Part shown: positions 23,007 to 33,150 of the stretch, one piece after another
How the letters are laid out: every line of letters starts with the position of its first letter
Position numbering within the stretch: position 1 is the first letter of the stretch
Position numbers and translations under genes: made by a program
Assembly: GCA_963662175.1 (NCBI GenBank)
Contig: OY759225.1
Location: forward strand, 10,303,107-10,367,106
Origin: Aradus depressus
Lineage: Eukaryota > Arthropoda > Insecta > Hemiptera > Aradidae
Direction: 5' to 3'
Length of the DNA: 64,000 bases
Notes under the pieces: generated by a model
Told to the model about the DNA's origin: nothing
Database searches by the model: none
What the model saw: the letters and a program-made list of their open reading frames with translations, nothing else

Positions 23007-23300
23007 TGGGGGCACTGATAGCTCAGAGGTAGGTAGCGTATTTGCTTACTAAGCACAAAAGCGCGGGTTCGATACCCGGTCGAGGCACTTCGATTTTTTA
23101 TCTGGAAGATGAAAAAAACCTTGAGCATGCTATCCTTCGGATAGGAAGTTAAACGATGGTCCCGAACCTCGTTAAGGACCCCTTACTCTAGGTAAATAAG
23201 AGTTTAGGGTAAGCAACATTTAGGATTCATATTGTAGAGTCAGGCTCATGTTCACCAGAGCGACGAAAGAGCGCTCTGGTAGTAGGCGATAAAGCTCGGA
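23007..23300 (+). mobile_element. SINE-A variant
   Basis: The head has ATAGCTCAGAGGTAGGTAG and the B box GGTTCGATACC; the body matches SINE-A. The tail stops at GGCGATAAAGC. Confidence 0.8.
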
Positions 23301-23458
23301 CACTAACTAAAACTCCGCAACATAAAAATAGTGGAGAAAAGAAGTCTTTAAGTGTTGCGAAAGTTATCAAATTCAGAGAAATATTTGAACCTAAATTTAA
23401 ACTATTTTCTACTCTATTTTCGTATGTTTGGGACACTGTGTCTGTGTCTGAAGCATTA

Positions 23459-24240
23459 AACCCCCTACACACGTCCTGACAAAACCACCCAACTGTTGGG
23501 ACAGACAAGGTTGGGCCCGACGGTTGGTGAGTGTGTAGGCTTGTAAAGAGTTGAAACGAAAAGAGTTGTACCTGACGGTCGGGACGACAGATCTAGTTGG
23601 GTCAGCGTGATATCCCAACAGCAGACTCCCCAACCCAAAAACCTGTCGGGTCGGTATGTGTGTAGCGATGTCGGCCAACCGACACACGAATCAGTTAATT
23701 CAGTGTTCATTCTTTGTCTGAAGTACCAAAAATGTCTCAAGTTCTGGCGGATGAGAAAACCATGATTGAAGAGTTACAACAAGCCGCTCTTCAGCACTTA
23801 CGCTTTCCCTCATGACTGTATTTGTTCTTTCAATGAAAGGTTTCACTTTAGCAAGCAAATGTAGGAAACAATCCTCATCCATTCTCAAATAATTGCGGAA
23901 ATCGTTTCCTTCAAGTTCCCGAAATAGGTTCATGTGGGTAAATTTTTTCCGCTCCACCAACCACTTCTTCGCCCATAAACTTCTCTTTTTCTTCTCCTTT
24001 TCATCGGCAATAGCCAAAACGGCTAAAACTAAACCACTTTTTTGATAAATTTGGTGCCATTGGAAAACAAATCCAGAGCACTTCGAGATCACAACATCAC
24101 TCCACGAGATCACCTTGGCTACTAACTTGTATACTTGTCGGGTAGTATTGTCGGGACGTGTGTAGAGCTCACCCCAACAGGGATGGTCGCGGGGGGTTCA
24201 GTCGTGTCAGGTGGTACTGTCGGGACGTGTATAGGGGGTT
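23459..24240 (-). mobile_element. PIF/Harbinger derivative 1
   Basis: The termini AACCCCCTACACACGTCC (left) and the near complement GACGTGTATAGGGGGTT (right) are flanked by TTA (23456-23458) and TTG (24241-24243, one change). Inside, 23700-24113 (-) encodes a Harbinger-nuclease N-terminus. The element is a close relative of 25236-25974. Confidence 0.85.
23700..24070 (-). pseudogene. HARBI1-like nuclease N-terminal fragment
   Basis: The - strand frame shows LWAKKWLVERKKFTHMNLFR, then ELEGNDFRNYLRMDEDCF and LLAKVKPFIERTNTVMRES. This is the region that precedes the DDE nuclease in PIF/Harbinger transposases (the D-F-x-x-Y-x-R-M segment). No DDE residues follow before the terminus, so it cannot be an active nuclease. 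Confidence 0.75.
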
Positions 24241-24243
24241 TTG

Positions 24244-25231
24244 AGTACCCTACAGACGAGCCGACCGCGTCGGCCCAACCAAATCGGGTTCCAATCTGGT
24301 TGGGTCTGAGCTCGGTTACACACGACCCGACTTGGTCAGTTGCCCACTGCTCCTTGGTTGCGTTTGTTTCTCTAGCGTATGACGTCATTCTATTTTATAA
24401 AATTTTGAAACTGTTCATCAAATGGCTCCAATTTTGGATACATTTAAAAAAGTTGGTCTTGTGCTAGCTTGTACATTAGATTTAAAAACCATAAAGAAAG
24501 AAAAAAGGTTGTGGGCAAAACGTTGGTTGCAACACAGAAAAAAGTTCAGCCACGTAGCTCTATTAAGAGAACTAGAATGCGATGATTTTAGAAACTATCT
24601 AAGAATGGATGAAAACTGTTTTACTGAATTATTGAGTTTGGTTTCACTTTTAATTGAAAAACAAGACACAGTGATGAGAGAATTCTTCACACTAGCAATA
24701 GTTGCGTTCTTTTCTATTTTAATGTATTGCTGCAGCAATACATCTAACGCCGCACTCCGTATATCTTTCTTTGAATATGTAGGATCGGAAATATCCCAAA
24801 GACACCTATAAGTTTTCAATAGTTCGAGAAACTCAATCATTAACTCCTGTTCCATCTCAATTCACTGAATTTAAAATAATTATATAAAAATAAGCAATTA
24901 ATGAAGTATTAATTTTAAAATATTTTTCTATAAACAAACTCAAATAACTCAAAATAAATCACAAAATAGTGATAAGTGATCTGATAAGACTTCACAAACG
25001 TCAAAAACAGCTGATTATTATCAATTTGTTGGATGACAGCGCTACACACGGTCCGATCTTGTCGGCTAGGGCGCCCGATGAAGGGCGGTCGGCTGGGACG
25101 GACCACCCGACAGCCGACATAGGGACCCGACCAGATCGGGATAGTGCGTTCCCTACACACCACCTGATTTATCACCCGACCTGACCAAATTGGCCCAACC
25201 GCCCGATCAAATCGGGTCGTCTGTAGCACCC
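24244..25231 (+). mobile_element. PIF/Harbinger derivative 3, wedged between 1 and 2
   Basis: The ends share CTACAGACGA followed by an RCCGA block in inverted orientation (24251 onward, and the complement ending at 25231), with CCGACC-rich subterminal repeats. The flanks are not clean TTA. It encodes an N-terminal nuclease fragment in the opposite direction to its neighbours. Confidence 0.65.
24422..24811 (+). pseudogene. HARBI1-like nuclease N-terminal fragment
   Basis: An ATG at 24422 opens 129 codons with RLWAKRWLQHRKKFSHVALL, ELECDDFRNYLRMDENCF and LVSLLIEKQDTVMREF, equivalent to the other copies but clearly diverged from them. After MREF the sequence departs from the family. The catalytic domain is absent. 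Confidence 0.75.
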
Positions 25232-25235
25232 TTTA

Positions 25236-25974
25236 AACCCCCTACACACGTCCCGACAAAACCACCCAACTGTTGGGACAGACAAGGTTGGGCCCGACGG
25301 TTGGTGAGTGTGTAGGCTTGTCGGCAGACAAAAAGAGTTGTACCTGACGGTCGGGACGACAGATCTAGTTGGGTCAGCGTGATATCCCAACAGCCCCCGA
25401 CAGCAGACTCCCCCACCCTAAAAACCTGTCGGGTCGGTATGCGTGTAGCGTTGTCGGTCAACCGACACACGAATCAGTAAACTCCAGATAGCCATTCAGT
25501 GTTGATTCTTTGTCTGAAGTACCAAAAACCCTTTCCCTCATGACTGTATTTGTTCTTTCAATGAAAGGTTTCACTTTAGCAAGCAAATGTAGGAAACAAT
25601 CCACATCCATTCTCAAATAATTGCGGAAATCGTTTCCTTCAAGTTCCCGAAGTAGGTTCATGTGGGTAAATTTTTTCCGCTCCACCAACCACTTCTTCGC
25701 CCATAAACTTCTCTTTTTCTTCTTCTTTTCATCGGCAATAGCCATAACGGCTAAAGCTAAACCAATTTTTTGCTTTTTTGATAAATTTGGTGCCATTGGA
25801 AAACAAATCCAGAGCACTTCGAGATCACAACTTCACTCCACGAGATCACGTTGGCTTCTAACGTGTAGTCTTGTCGGGTGGTACTGTCGGGACTTGTGTA
25901 GAGCTCACCCCAACAGGGATGGTCGGGGAGTTCAGTCGTGTCAGGTGGTACTGTCGGGACGTGTGTAGGGGGTT
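25236..25974 (-). mobile_element. PIF/Harbinger derivative 2 with TTA target duplication
   Basis: The termini AACCCCCTACACACGTCC and their complement are flanked by TTA on both sides (25233-25235 and 25975-25977). The coding remnant runs from 25790 down to about 25530 (-): an N-terminal nuclease fragment beginning MAPNLSKKQKIGLALAVMAI. It resembles derivative 1 throughout, but each has private indels. Confidence 0.9.
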
Positions 25975-25977
25975 TTA

Positions 25978-26502
25978 GTCCTATCTGGAATCTGAGGACA
26001 ACTTCTTATATATATTTATATATTACATATATGGTGAAGTTATGTAATCGGTCAGAAAAGGTATATTGTGTCTAACTGAAATTTCACATTTTCCGACCAA
26101 TGTGATGTAAAAAAAATACTTTATTATTATTTTAATGAAGAAAATCTTTAAATTATTGAATTTTGTATATATTTTGTGATGTATTTATAACTACATTGAG
26201 GCTTATTGTAGAGAGTTGAGGTACAATTTGAATATACATCCGATATAATAATTAAATAAGAATATTACAACTTAATAAATTTCTAAATAACTAAATATTA
26301 TAATAAATGCGCACATTTACTTGTATACATACAGCCAAGAGAACTGCAAAACAGAAAAAATATACACTTTTATATATTTTGTGATGTAAAAAAATACACT
26401 CATTGTAAGTATTGAAGTATTCCAAAATCAATTATTATTATTTTAACGAAGAAAATATTTAAATTATTGAATTTTGTAAAAAAAAAACCAGCTAAAACGT
26501 AG
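25978..26502. other. AT-rich stretch upstream of the SMUG1-like exon
   Basis: It contains a DR1-like start at 26030-26100 and a partly duplicated AATTATTGAATTTTGTA motif (about 26150 and 26460). I searched it for the missing SMUG1 exon with the GMNPGP motif and did not see one. Confidence 0.5.
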
Positions 26503-27117
26503 ATTCCATTCGGGGAAGCAGATTCAGTAAAGAATTTCCTGAAAATATACGGTAGTGTTAATAAACCGGAAAAGGAACATCCTTCCCGACCAGTCTTGGG
26601 TCTAGGTTAGGTTAGGTTTTATGACTCATGCCCGGGCTTTAACTACGAGGTCATATCGCCTACTACCAGAGCGCTCTTTCGTCACTCTGGTGGACATGAG
26701 CCCGACTCAACTGTGGGAGTCCTAAATTTTGCCTACCCTAAATTTTTTATTCATCTAGGATAGGGGTCTTTAACGAGTACCTGACATCGTACAGGCTCGG
26801 GACCATCGCTTAACGTCCCATTCGAAGGACGGCGTGCTTAAGTTTATTTTACCTCCCAGATAAAATAAACTAAGGGCCTCGGTCGGGCTACGAACCCACA
26901 ACCTTGAGCTCAGAAGTCAAGCACGCATACCACTGAGCTACCGGCGCCCTCAGATTGTAAAAGAAGTGAAGTGAGTGGAAAACGATTTTGGACGTTGGCA
27001 CAGATTTTGGGGGCTGGGCTGCCTCATGAGTTTTTCAAGCACGCTTATGTTCATAATTATTTCCCATTGTGTCTTCTAGATTCTAAAGGGAAAAATGTTA
27101 CTCCGACAGAGCTAAAG
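26503..27117 (+). CDS. Smug1-like: SMUG1-like uracil-DNA glycosylase, central part, split by a SINE
   Basis: SMUG1 removes uracil and oxidised pyrimidines from DNA in base-excision repair, in the nucleus. The coding pieces are 26503-26605 (IPFGEADSVKNF... to EHPSRPVLGL) and 26954-27117 (DCKRSEVSGKRFW... FFKHAYVHN... NVTPTELK). Together they give 89 residues that match the middle of the family, including the SEVSG-RFW segment and the catalytic-pocket VHN. An antisense SINE-A occupies 26606-26951. Splicing after G26605 (GTTAGG) and before A26954 (CTCAG) restores Leu-Gly-Leu-Asp-Cys without loss. The left edge follows a TAG at 26500-26502 and the right edge meets a donor GTACGG. The N-terminal GMNPGP motif and the C-terminal HPSP motif were not found, so the locus may be a pseudogene or have very distant exons. 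Confidence 0.7.
26606..26951 (-). mobile_element. SINE-A, full length, inside the SMUG1-like exon
   Basis: Antisense, with tail GTTAGGTTAGGTTTTATGAC at the left and head GAGCTACCGGCGCCCTC at the right. A and B boxes are intact on the - strand. The flanks are GGGTCTAG and AGATTGTAAA, so the target duplication may be as short as AG. That AG would act as the acceptor, and the GT of the tail as the donor. Confidence 0.9.
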
Positions 27118-27563
27118 GTACGGACTCAGTTTATTTAAGCTTCCTAGTTATGAATGGTTTCTTTGAAAAAGATTTGGCTACTTGCAAATATTTCACAGTT
27201 GATAGTACATTTTATATAATATTCATAACAATATTTTTTTGCACAAGTTTGTTTATAACGACTCAACACCGGAATGTGACAATCTACAGAAAAGTATGCA
27301 GTTCAAAACAAAAATATCAACAAGAAAATGATGACCTAAATGTTGACAGAATATCTGTGAAATAAACAGAAACAAAGACGTTTTATATGTTCCATTTCCA
27401 GATAAATATATAGAATACCGGTCCGGCTTATGTCATCGTCAGCACAAGTTCAAAAGTGACTATATAAAAAATGTATTTGGATAGTGTTAGTCGGGCAAAT
27501 AATGAAGTTCAACGAATTCAAACAGCTGTTTCATTGGTGGCTTGATTGATGAATATAAATATA
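27118..27563. other. Stretch downstream of the SMUG1-like exon
   Basis: It holds a 71-codon ORF (27150-27365) and a short frame (about 27370-27485, with a preceding TTTCCAG). Neither resembles the SMUG1 C-terminus or any family I know. Probably intron or decayed sequence. Confidence 0.4.
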
Positions 27564-29566
27564 CAGGGTGTCCAAAAAGTATGGAAACGGTCGAATTTCA
27601 CGAAAATTTCAGGTCCAAATGCAAAACCAAAAAAACACGTGTCCAATATTTTTTCAAAAGCTATTTAACGACACCAATATTGACCCCCCCACCCCACCCC
27701 CTGTGGGTGGGACAGGGGGCAACTTTGAAAAGTTAAACGGGATTAAATAATGTAGACAAAACATCATCTTATAAAGTAATATTGGGACACTGTCAAGTAG
27801 TTGAAGGTCATCAGTTTGAACGTCTTATTAATTGAGGAATCCGCCGTTATTACCTATGTGGTGAAAGGCAAAGGGGCCTCACCTTAAACAAGCACCCCGA
27901 CGGTGAGAGGCAAGGGGCCTCATCTTAAACAAGCACCCCGACGGTGAGAGGCAAGGGGCCTCATCTTAAACAAGCACCCCGACGGTGAGAGGCAAGGGGC
28001 CTCATCTTAAACAAGCACCCCGACGGTGAGAGGCAAGGGGCCTCACCTTAAACAAGCACCCCGACGGTGAGAGGCAAGGGGCCTCACCTTAAACAAGCAC
28101 CCCGACGGTGAGAGGTAGGGGGCCTCACCTTAAACAAGCACCCCGACGGTGAGAGGCAAGGGGCCTCACCTTAAACAAGCACCCCGACGGTGAGAGGCAA
28201 GGGGTCTCACCTTAAACAAGCACCCCGACGGTGAGAGGCAAGGAGCCTCACCTTAAACAAGCACCCCGACGGTGAGAGTCAAGGGGCCTCACCTTAAACA
28301 AGCACCCCGACGGTGAGAGTCAAGGGGCCTCACCTTAAACAAGCACCCCGACGGTGAGAGGCAAGGGGCCTCACCTTAAACAAGCACCCCGACGGTGAGA
28401 GGCAAGGGGCCTCACCTTAAACAAGCACCCCGACGGTGAGAGTCAAGGGGCCTCACCTTAAACAAGCACCCCGACGGTGAGAGGCAAGGGGCCTCACCTT
28501 AAACAAGCACCCCGACGGTGAGAGGCAAGGGGCCTCACCTTAAACAAGCACCCCGACGGTGAGAGGCAAGGAGCCTTACCTTAAACAAGCACCCCGACGG
28601 TGAGAGGCAAGGAGCCTCACCTTAAACAAGCACCCCGACGGTGAGAGGCAAGGGGCCTCCCCTTAAACAAGCACCCCGACGGTGAGAGGCAAGGGGCCTC
28701 ACCTTAAACAAGCACCCCGACGGTGAGAGGCAAGGAGCCTCACCTTAAACAAGCACCCCGACGGTGAGAGGCAAGGGGCCTCACCTTAAACAAGCACCCC
28801 GACGGTGAGAGGCAAGGGGCCTCATCTTAAACAAGCACCCCGACGGTGAGAGGCAAGGATCCTCACCTTAAACATTAAACAAGCACCCCGACGGTGAGAG
28901 GCAAGGGGCCTCACCTTAAACAAGCACCCCGACGGTGAGAGGCAAGGAGCCTCACCTTAAACAAGCACCCCGACGGTGAGAGGCAAGGGGCCTCACCTTA
29001 AACAAGCACCCCGACGGTGAGAGGCAAGGAGCCTCACCTTAAAAAAGCACCCCGACGGTGAGAGGCAAGGAGCCTCACCTTAAACAAGCACCCCGACGGT
29101 GAGAGGCAAGGGGCCTCATCTTAAACAAGCACCCCGACGGTGAGAGGCAAGGGGCCTCATCTTAAACAAGCACCCCGACGGTGAGAGGCAAGGGGCCTCA
29201 TCTTAAACAAGCACCCCGACGGTGAGAGGCAAGGGGCCTCATCTTAAGAGGTTTTTCCTCTTGAAATCGGGAAAAAACCTTATCATTACGATTACGACAT
29301 GATCTGATGCAAATCGAGAGAAATGTTTCGAACAAAACTTACGTATTTTGATGCAAGAAACCCGAATCTGCAATAAAAAATAGGGGTTCCCGTTTAACTT
29401 TTTAAAGTTGCCCCCTGTCCCACCCACAGGGGGTGGGGTGGGGGGGGTCGATATTGGTGTCGTTAAATAGCTTTTGAAAAAATATTGGACACATGTTTTT
29501 TGCTTTTGCATTCGGACCTGAAATTTTCGTGTAATTCGACCGTTTCCATACTTTTTGGACACCCTG
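27564..29566. mobile_element. TIR element with internal minisatellite (TA target)
   Basis: Inverted ends of about 185 bp start with CAGGGTGTCCAAAAAGTATG on the left and its complement on the right. Both contain the same CCCCACCCCCTGTGGGTGGG block. TA flanks both ends (27562-27563 and 29567-29568). Between the arms lies the 41-bp array. There is no transposase, so it is non-autonomous; TA target and TIR suggest a Tc1/mariner-type mobiliser. Confidence 0.85.
27857..29246. repeat. 41-bp minisatellite, about 33 copies
   Basis: The unit contains ACCTTAAACAAGCACCCCGA and CGGTGAGAGGCAAGGGGCCT. Copies are nearly identical. Variants are CATCTT for CACCTT, GAGTC for GAGGC and AGGAGCC for AGGGGCC. One unit near 28865-28885 has a small inserted duplication. 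The high homogeneity suggests recent expansion. Confidence 0.95.
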
Positions 29567-30052
29567 TATGTACAAAGATTGGACCATTCGCTTTTGTTTG
29601 AAGAATGAATGGAGAACAACCAACGATCGAAACAAATGCCGGTCATCACCTGTTTTATATAGAGAAGCACTGTCGAAGGAGAGTTGTGTATTGGTTAAGA
29701 CAGTCTTAGATGAAGCGAGCAGTTCAAGTGTTAACAGTCAAGTTAGGGTTAACACAGTTGAAGTACGGAGATGAACCAAGGACAAATAAACCAGTGAGCT
29801 ACAAAAGAAGGGACTTTTTATTTATTAATATATATATCTATATATAAAAAAATGAAGAGTCGCCAAAGAAAAGTTTTAGAAAATAGTAAGAATTTTTGTA
29901 AAGAATTTAATTTTTTATTTTTCTTAAGTTATTCTTTTATAATGTACCTAGGTTAAGTTTAAATAAACCCAATTTTTGTTCTCGATTTTATGCTATTCAA
30001 TTTCCCTGTGAACCAAATAAAAAAAATACCATTGGTTTATATTAAACTCTAA
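29567..30052. other. Stretch without a recognised gene
   Basis: It contains a 68-codon ORF (29568-29774) with no recognisable motif. AT-rich otherwise. Confidence 0.4.
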
Positions 30053-30379
30053 AAATGTTAAGTTCCCTTAGAAAGTTAAAGTATTGAGTATAACTGGGGA
30101 AGTATAAAAGTACATAATTGGTTCAATATGAAAAGATACATGTGACATTGACAGGGGCGTAGCCAGGATTTTGAGCAGTGGAGGGGGTCGCCCCCACTCT
30201 TCGCCCGGTGTGCGGGCTGAGGTCTTTATGAATCCACTCCCAATTGATTTTATATAAAACGCAACTTTCAAAGACCAATATCTCGAAAACTATTGCTCGT
30301 ACAAGAAAACTAAAACTACCGGAAAACCTTGAGTTTTGTGAAGAATCTGAAAATTCTAGTTAATAATTTGTAAAAAATA

Positions 30380-30640
30380 AATTTTTTTACGATTTAATCT
30401 CACTGAGGTGTGTTGTGTCAATGTTTAAGCCTATTTCTGAAACGTGTTCTTTTACCACATTATTAAATTGTCTCCCAGTTTGACTTACATAAACAAAATT
30501 ACAAAAAATACATTTTAGATAGTAACTTCCACTTTTTTCTTCTGTTTTTCTTATTTCTTTAGTGCTGTTGAGATGTTTGTATAATGTATTATTTGTTCTG
30601 GAACCTACCCAACCGTCCTCTTTTTTAAGGACGTCGCCTC
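30380..30640 (-). mobile_element. Penelope-like element fragment (GIY-YIG endonuclease)
   Basis: On the - strand the frame reads KEDGWVGSRTNNTLYKHLNS, a short acidic linker, then GSYYLKCIFCNFVYVSQTGR and FNNVVKEHVSEIGL. The GSYYLKC...YVSQTGR spacing is the GIY-YIG endonuclease of Penelope elements, with the usual cysteine pair. No RT domain is attached. Confidence 0.7.
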
Positions 30641-30647
30641 TGAAGAT

Positions 30648-30680
30648 GGTAGCAATATCGAAAGTATTCTCATATTATAT
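30648..30680 (+). mobile_element. Hammerhead-like Penelope terminal motif
   Basis: CTCTGAAGATGGTAGCAATATCGAAAGTAT has the CTGAAGA...GAAA core with a possible four-pair stem II (GGTA with TATC). Confidence 0.35.
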
Positions 30681-31009
30681 ATATTTTGTAAAATAGACAA
30701 TATTAAAAAAAAAAACATACGTTTTTGTTTTATTTTTTTTAAGTGTTTCTAAATATCTCGGCTAATAATGTTAAGTTCCCTTAGAAAGTTAAAGTATTGA
30801 GTATAACTGGGGAAGTATAAAAGTACATAATTGGTTCAATATGAAAAGATACATGTGAAATTGACAGGCGTAGCCAGGATTTTGAGGAGGGGGGAGGTTC
30901 GCCCCCACTCTTCGCCCGGTTTGCTGGCTGAGGTCTTTATGAATCCACTCCCAATTGAATTTATATAAAACGCAACTTTATCTTTATTAACCCTTCCTAA
31001 CCAATCCTA

Positions 31010-31095
31010 TTCAATTCTTCGACAGTACGTTCATGATGTTATAATTTCTAATTATTCATATGGAATATGGCTTATAGTTCTTCAACGGCGGACTT
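31010..31095 (-). mobile_element. Helitron-like 3' subterminal segment
   Basis: TCGACAGTACGTTCATGATG and the following ATTATTCAT...GGCTTATAGT block match 44917-44985, where they lie beside a Helitron-like 3' end. Confidence 0.5.
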
Positions 31096-31575
31096 CACTG
31101 CTAGTACGTAGTTAGGGACGCTGGGCACTACAGCTAGTAAGTGCCTTGCAACGGCCTGGTACATAATTAGGTACGTTGGGCATCACATCTAGTAAGTGCC
31201 TTGCAACGGAGGACCCTTCAGCTGGTACGTAGTTATGACCTTTTTGCATCACAGCTAGTAAGTGTCTTGCAACGGCGGACCCCACAGCTAGTACGTAATT
31301 AAGAACGCTGGGCACTACAGCTAGTAAGTGTCTTGCAACGGCCGACCCCACAGCTAGTACGTAGTTAGGAACGCTGGGCACTACAGCTAGTAAGTGCCTT
31401 ACAACAGCGGACCTCACAGCTAGTACGTAGTTAGGCACGCTGGGCATCACAGATAGTATGTGCCTTGCAACAGCGAACCCCACAGCTAGTACGTAGTTAG
31501 GCACGCTGGGCATTACAGCTAGTAAGTGCCTTGCAACAGCGAACCCCACAGCGAATACATAGTTACTACTACTAC
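31096..31575 (-). repeat. 66-bp tandem repeat derived from a Helitron-like end
   Basis: About seven copies, each with an ACGCTGGGCATTACAGCTAG segment resembling the terminal AACGCCGGGTATTACTGCTAG motif. Because 66 is divisible by three, one - strand frame stays open for 158 codons. I regard it as non-genic. Confidence 0.8.
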
Positions 31576-31635
31576 ATGTGAAATTCATGATAATCCGATT
31601 ACCCTTTAATCAGTCAGCATTATTTTAGTGCTTAG

Positions 31636-31884
31636 CCCCCCCCCCCCCCCCCCCTCCCCTTACACACGAAAGTGTACTTTCTTCAAAATTGCACGTCATA
31701 AACTTTCTATATATTTTTATTAGGGCCCTTTTCGGAAACTACTGTAGAAAACAAAATTTAGTAGAAGATAAGCAAATAATTTCTACAGAAAGTGTGATAA
31801 ATTTATTTGTTTATTTATTAATTTTTATGATTATTTTTTTTTTTTTAATTCCTTTTTTTTATCATCATAGCACCCAATCTAAAA
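31636..31884. other. C run and AT-rich stretch
   Basis: A C homopolymer at about 31636-31658, then low-complexity AT-rich sequence. The hydrophobic 66-codon ORF here follows from T-rich composition. Confidence 0.5.
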
Positions 31885-32170
31885 AATGAGAAACCTATCT
31901 GTGTAAGTTTATGTATGTCTGTGAACACGATAACTATCGATAGAATGAACGTATCGATACGAAATTTTATATGTGTATCCAGAATCCCAAAAGGATGACA
32001 CCTATTGATTTTCAGCCAAATCGGACAAAGAGGAAGAAGGGATTAGAGGGGATTAACACAAGCACTTCAAAAATTACCAACTTAATGAATATATCGGTAC
32101 AAAATTGGTTATGGAGGGAGAACGGAAACTTTGATTAATTCGTGCTGACGGGAAATATTTTACCATTGAG
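31885..32170 (+). repeat. DR1 copy, nearly complete
   Basis: Contains CTGTGAACACGATAACTATC, a TATCGATACGAAATTTTATA block, ATTGATTTTCAGCCAAATCG and the closing GATTAATTCGTGCTGACGGG block. Confidence 0.6.
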
Positions 32171-32619
32171 TTGAAAAACAATGAATTCCGAGACAATTTA
32201 ATAGCGATCATTTTTAAATTGGCGCCTCATCTTTGACTATGCCTTTAGCTATCAGTGTCGGACTTCTGTAGATGGCCCTTCTGTAGACTATCAGTAGATC
32301 TGATAGCCTTCATTAGAAAGGCTGTCTGCATGAAATCACTCCTCATTAGAAATACTCATAACAAAACATGTTTTTGTTGATCATCTTTTGATTCAACTGT
32401 TATCATGGTTCGATACAAATCAAAAAACACTAATTTAATTTTTTTTTTATGCTAGACTTCTGGTATAAATTAAAAGTTAAAAACTAAAAACAAAAATTTC
32501 TTTAAAAAAAAAAGATTATTATCTATCAAAAAAGATTAAAATATAAAATCGGTCAACATACACAAAGATGAAGGGCTCCGTACTGGTAAGTATCGCTATA
32601 CTAAAATAATTGCAATTGA

Positions 32620-33150
32620 CAGTTTCAATTGAAGGCGCGATTGATCGAGCTTCAATCATCACATCAATTATAGTTTCTGTGTTCACCTTCAATTGTTCTG
32701 TTTTGACGTAGTGTTCTCGCTGATATCTTAATTTGTTGATTATTAAAATTACATATTTTTTTTTATTTTAAAATGGTCTCGAACACAGACATGGGATTTC
32801 TTGCATTAACTCTAGCCCTCTGCATTCGGAAGAAAGAAAAGAGAAAGAGACGTTGGTTCAAAGAATGGTATAAACTGAGAAGTCATTTTACCCACGAAAA
32901 TTTATTACGTCTCCTTCGAGCTACTGAACCCGAGGATTACAAAAATTTTCTCAGATATTAACAGCAAAACAATGTCTTTTTCCTCGAACGAAACCATCTC
33001 ATCAGAAACGACACAATCAAAATTTCTATCAATCGCCTTCATTTAATTGACAATCGCGTCAATTGCCTCCTAGACGATCAATTAGTCCCATCAATGATGT
33101 CATTGACAATCGCAATCGTCAATTTTATTGATCGTCTCGAGGGCACTTAA
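32620..33150 (+). mobile_element. PIF/Harbinger derivative 4
   Basis: Subterminal sequence is rich in GATTGATCG / TCAATTG motifs at both ends, for example TTGAAGGCGCGATTGATCGA at the left and AATCGTCAATTTTATTGATC at the right. An ATG at 32773 opens a nuclease N-terminal frame (KRRWFKEWYKLRSHFTHENL ... EPEDYKNFLRY) that ends at 32961. The exact termini are uncertain; the right flank has TTAA at about 33148. Confidence 0.6.

Larger units (their letters stand above)
30053..30980. repeat. Pair of about 210-bp direct repeats around a Penelope fragment
   Basis: 30053-30262 and 30768-30977 share AATGTTAAGTTCCCTTAGAA, CGTAGCCAGGATTTTGA and CCACTCCCAATTGA blocks. The CAGGGGCGTAGCCAGGATTT motif in the first copy resembles a hAT terminus. 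Confidence 0.75.

Noticed and set aside
27370..27485. Next SMUG1 exon after TTTCCAG
   Set aside because: The frame gives KYIEYRSGLCHRQHKFK, which does not resemble the SMUG1 C-terminus and lacks HPSP.
27857..29246. CRISPR-like array
   Set aside because: Units are contiguous with no spacers, and the setting is eukaryotic; it is a minisatellite.
30053..30980. LTR retrotransposon
   Set aside because: The direct repeats do not begin TG and end CA, and no gag, pol or primer-binding site lies between them.
31112..31588. 158-codon - strand ORF
   Set aside because: Produced by 66-bp tandem units that happen to be a multiple of three; no domain.
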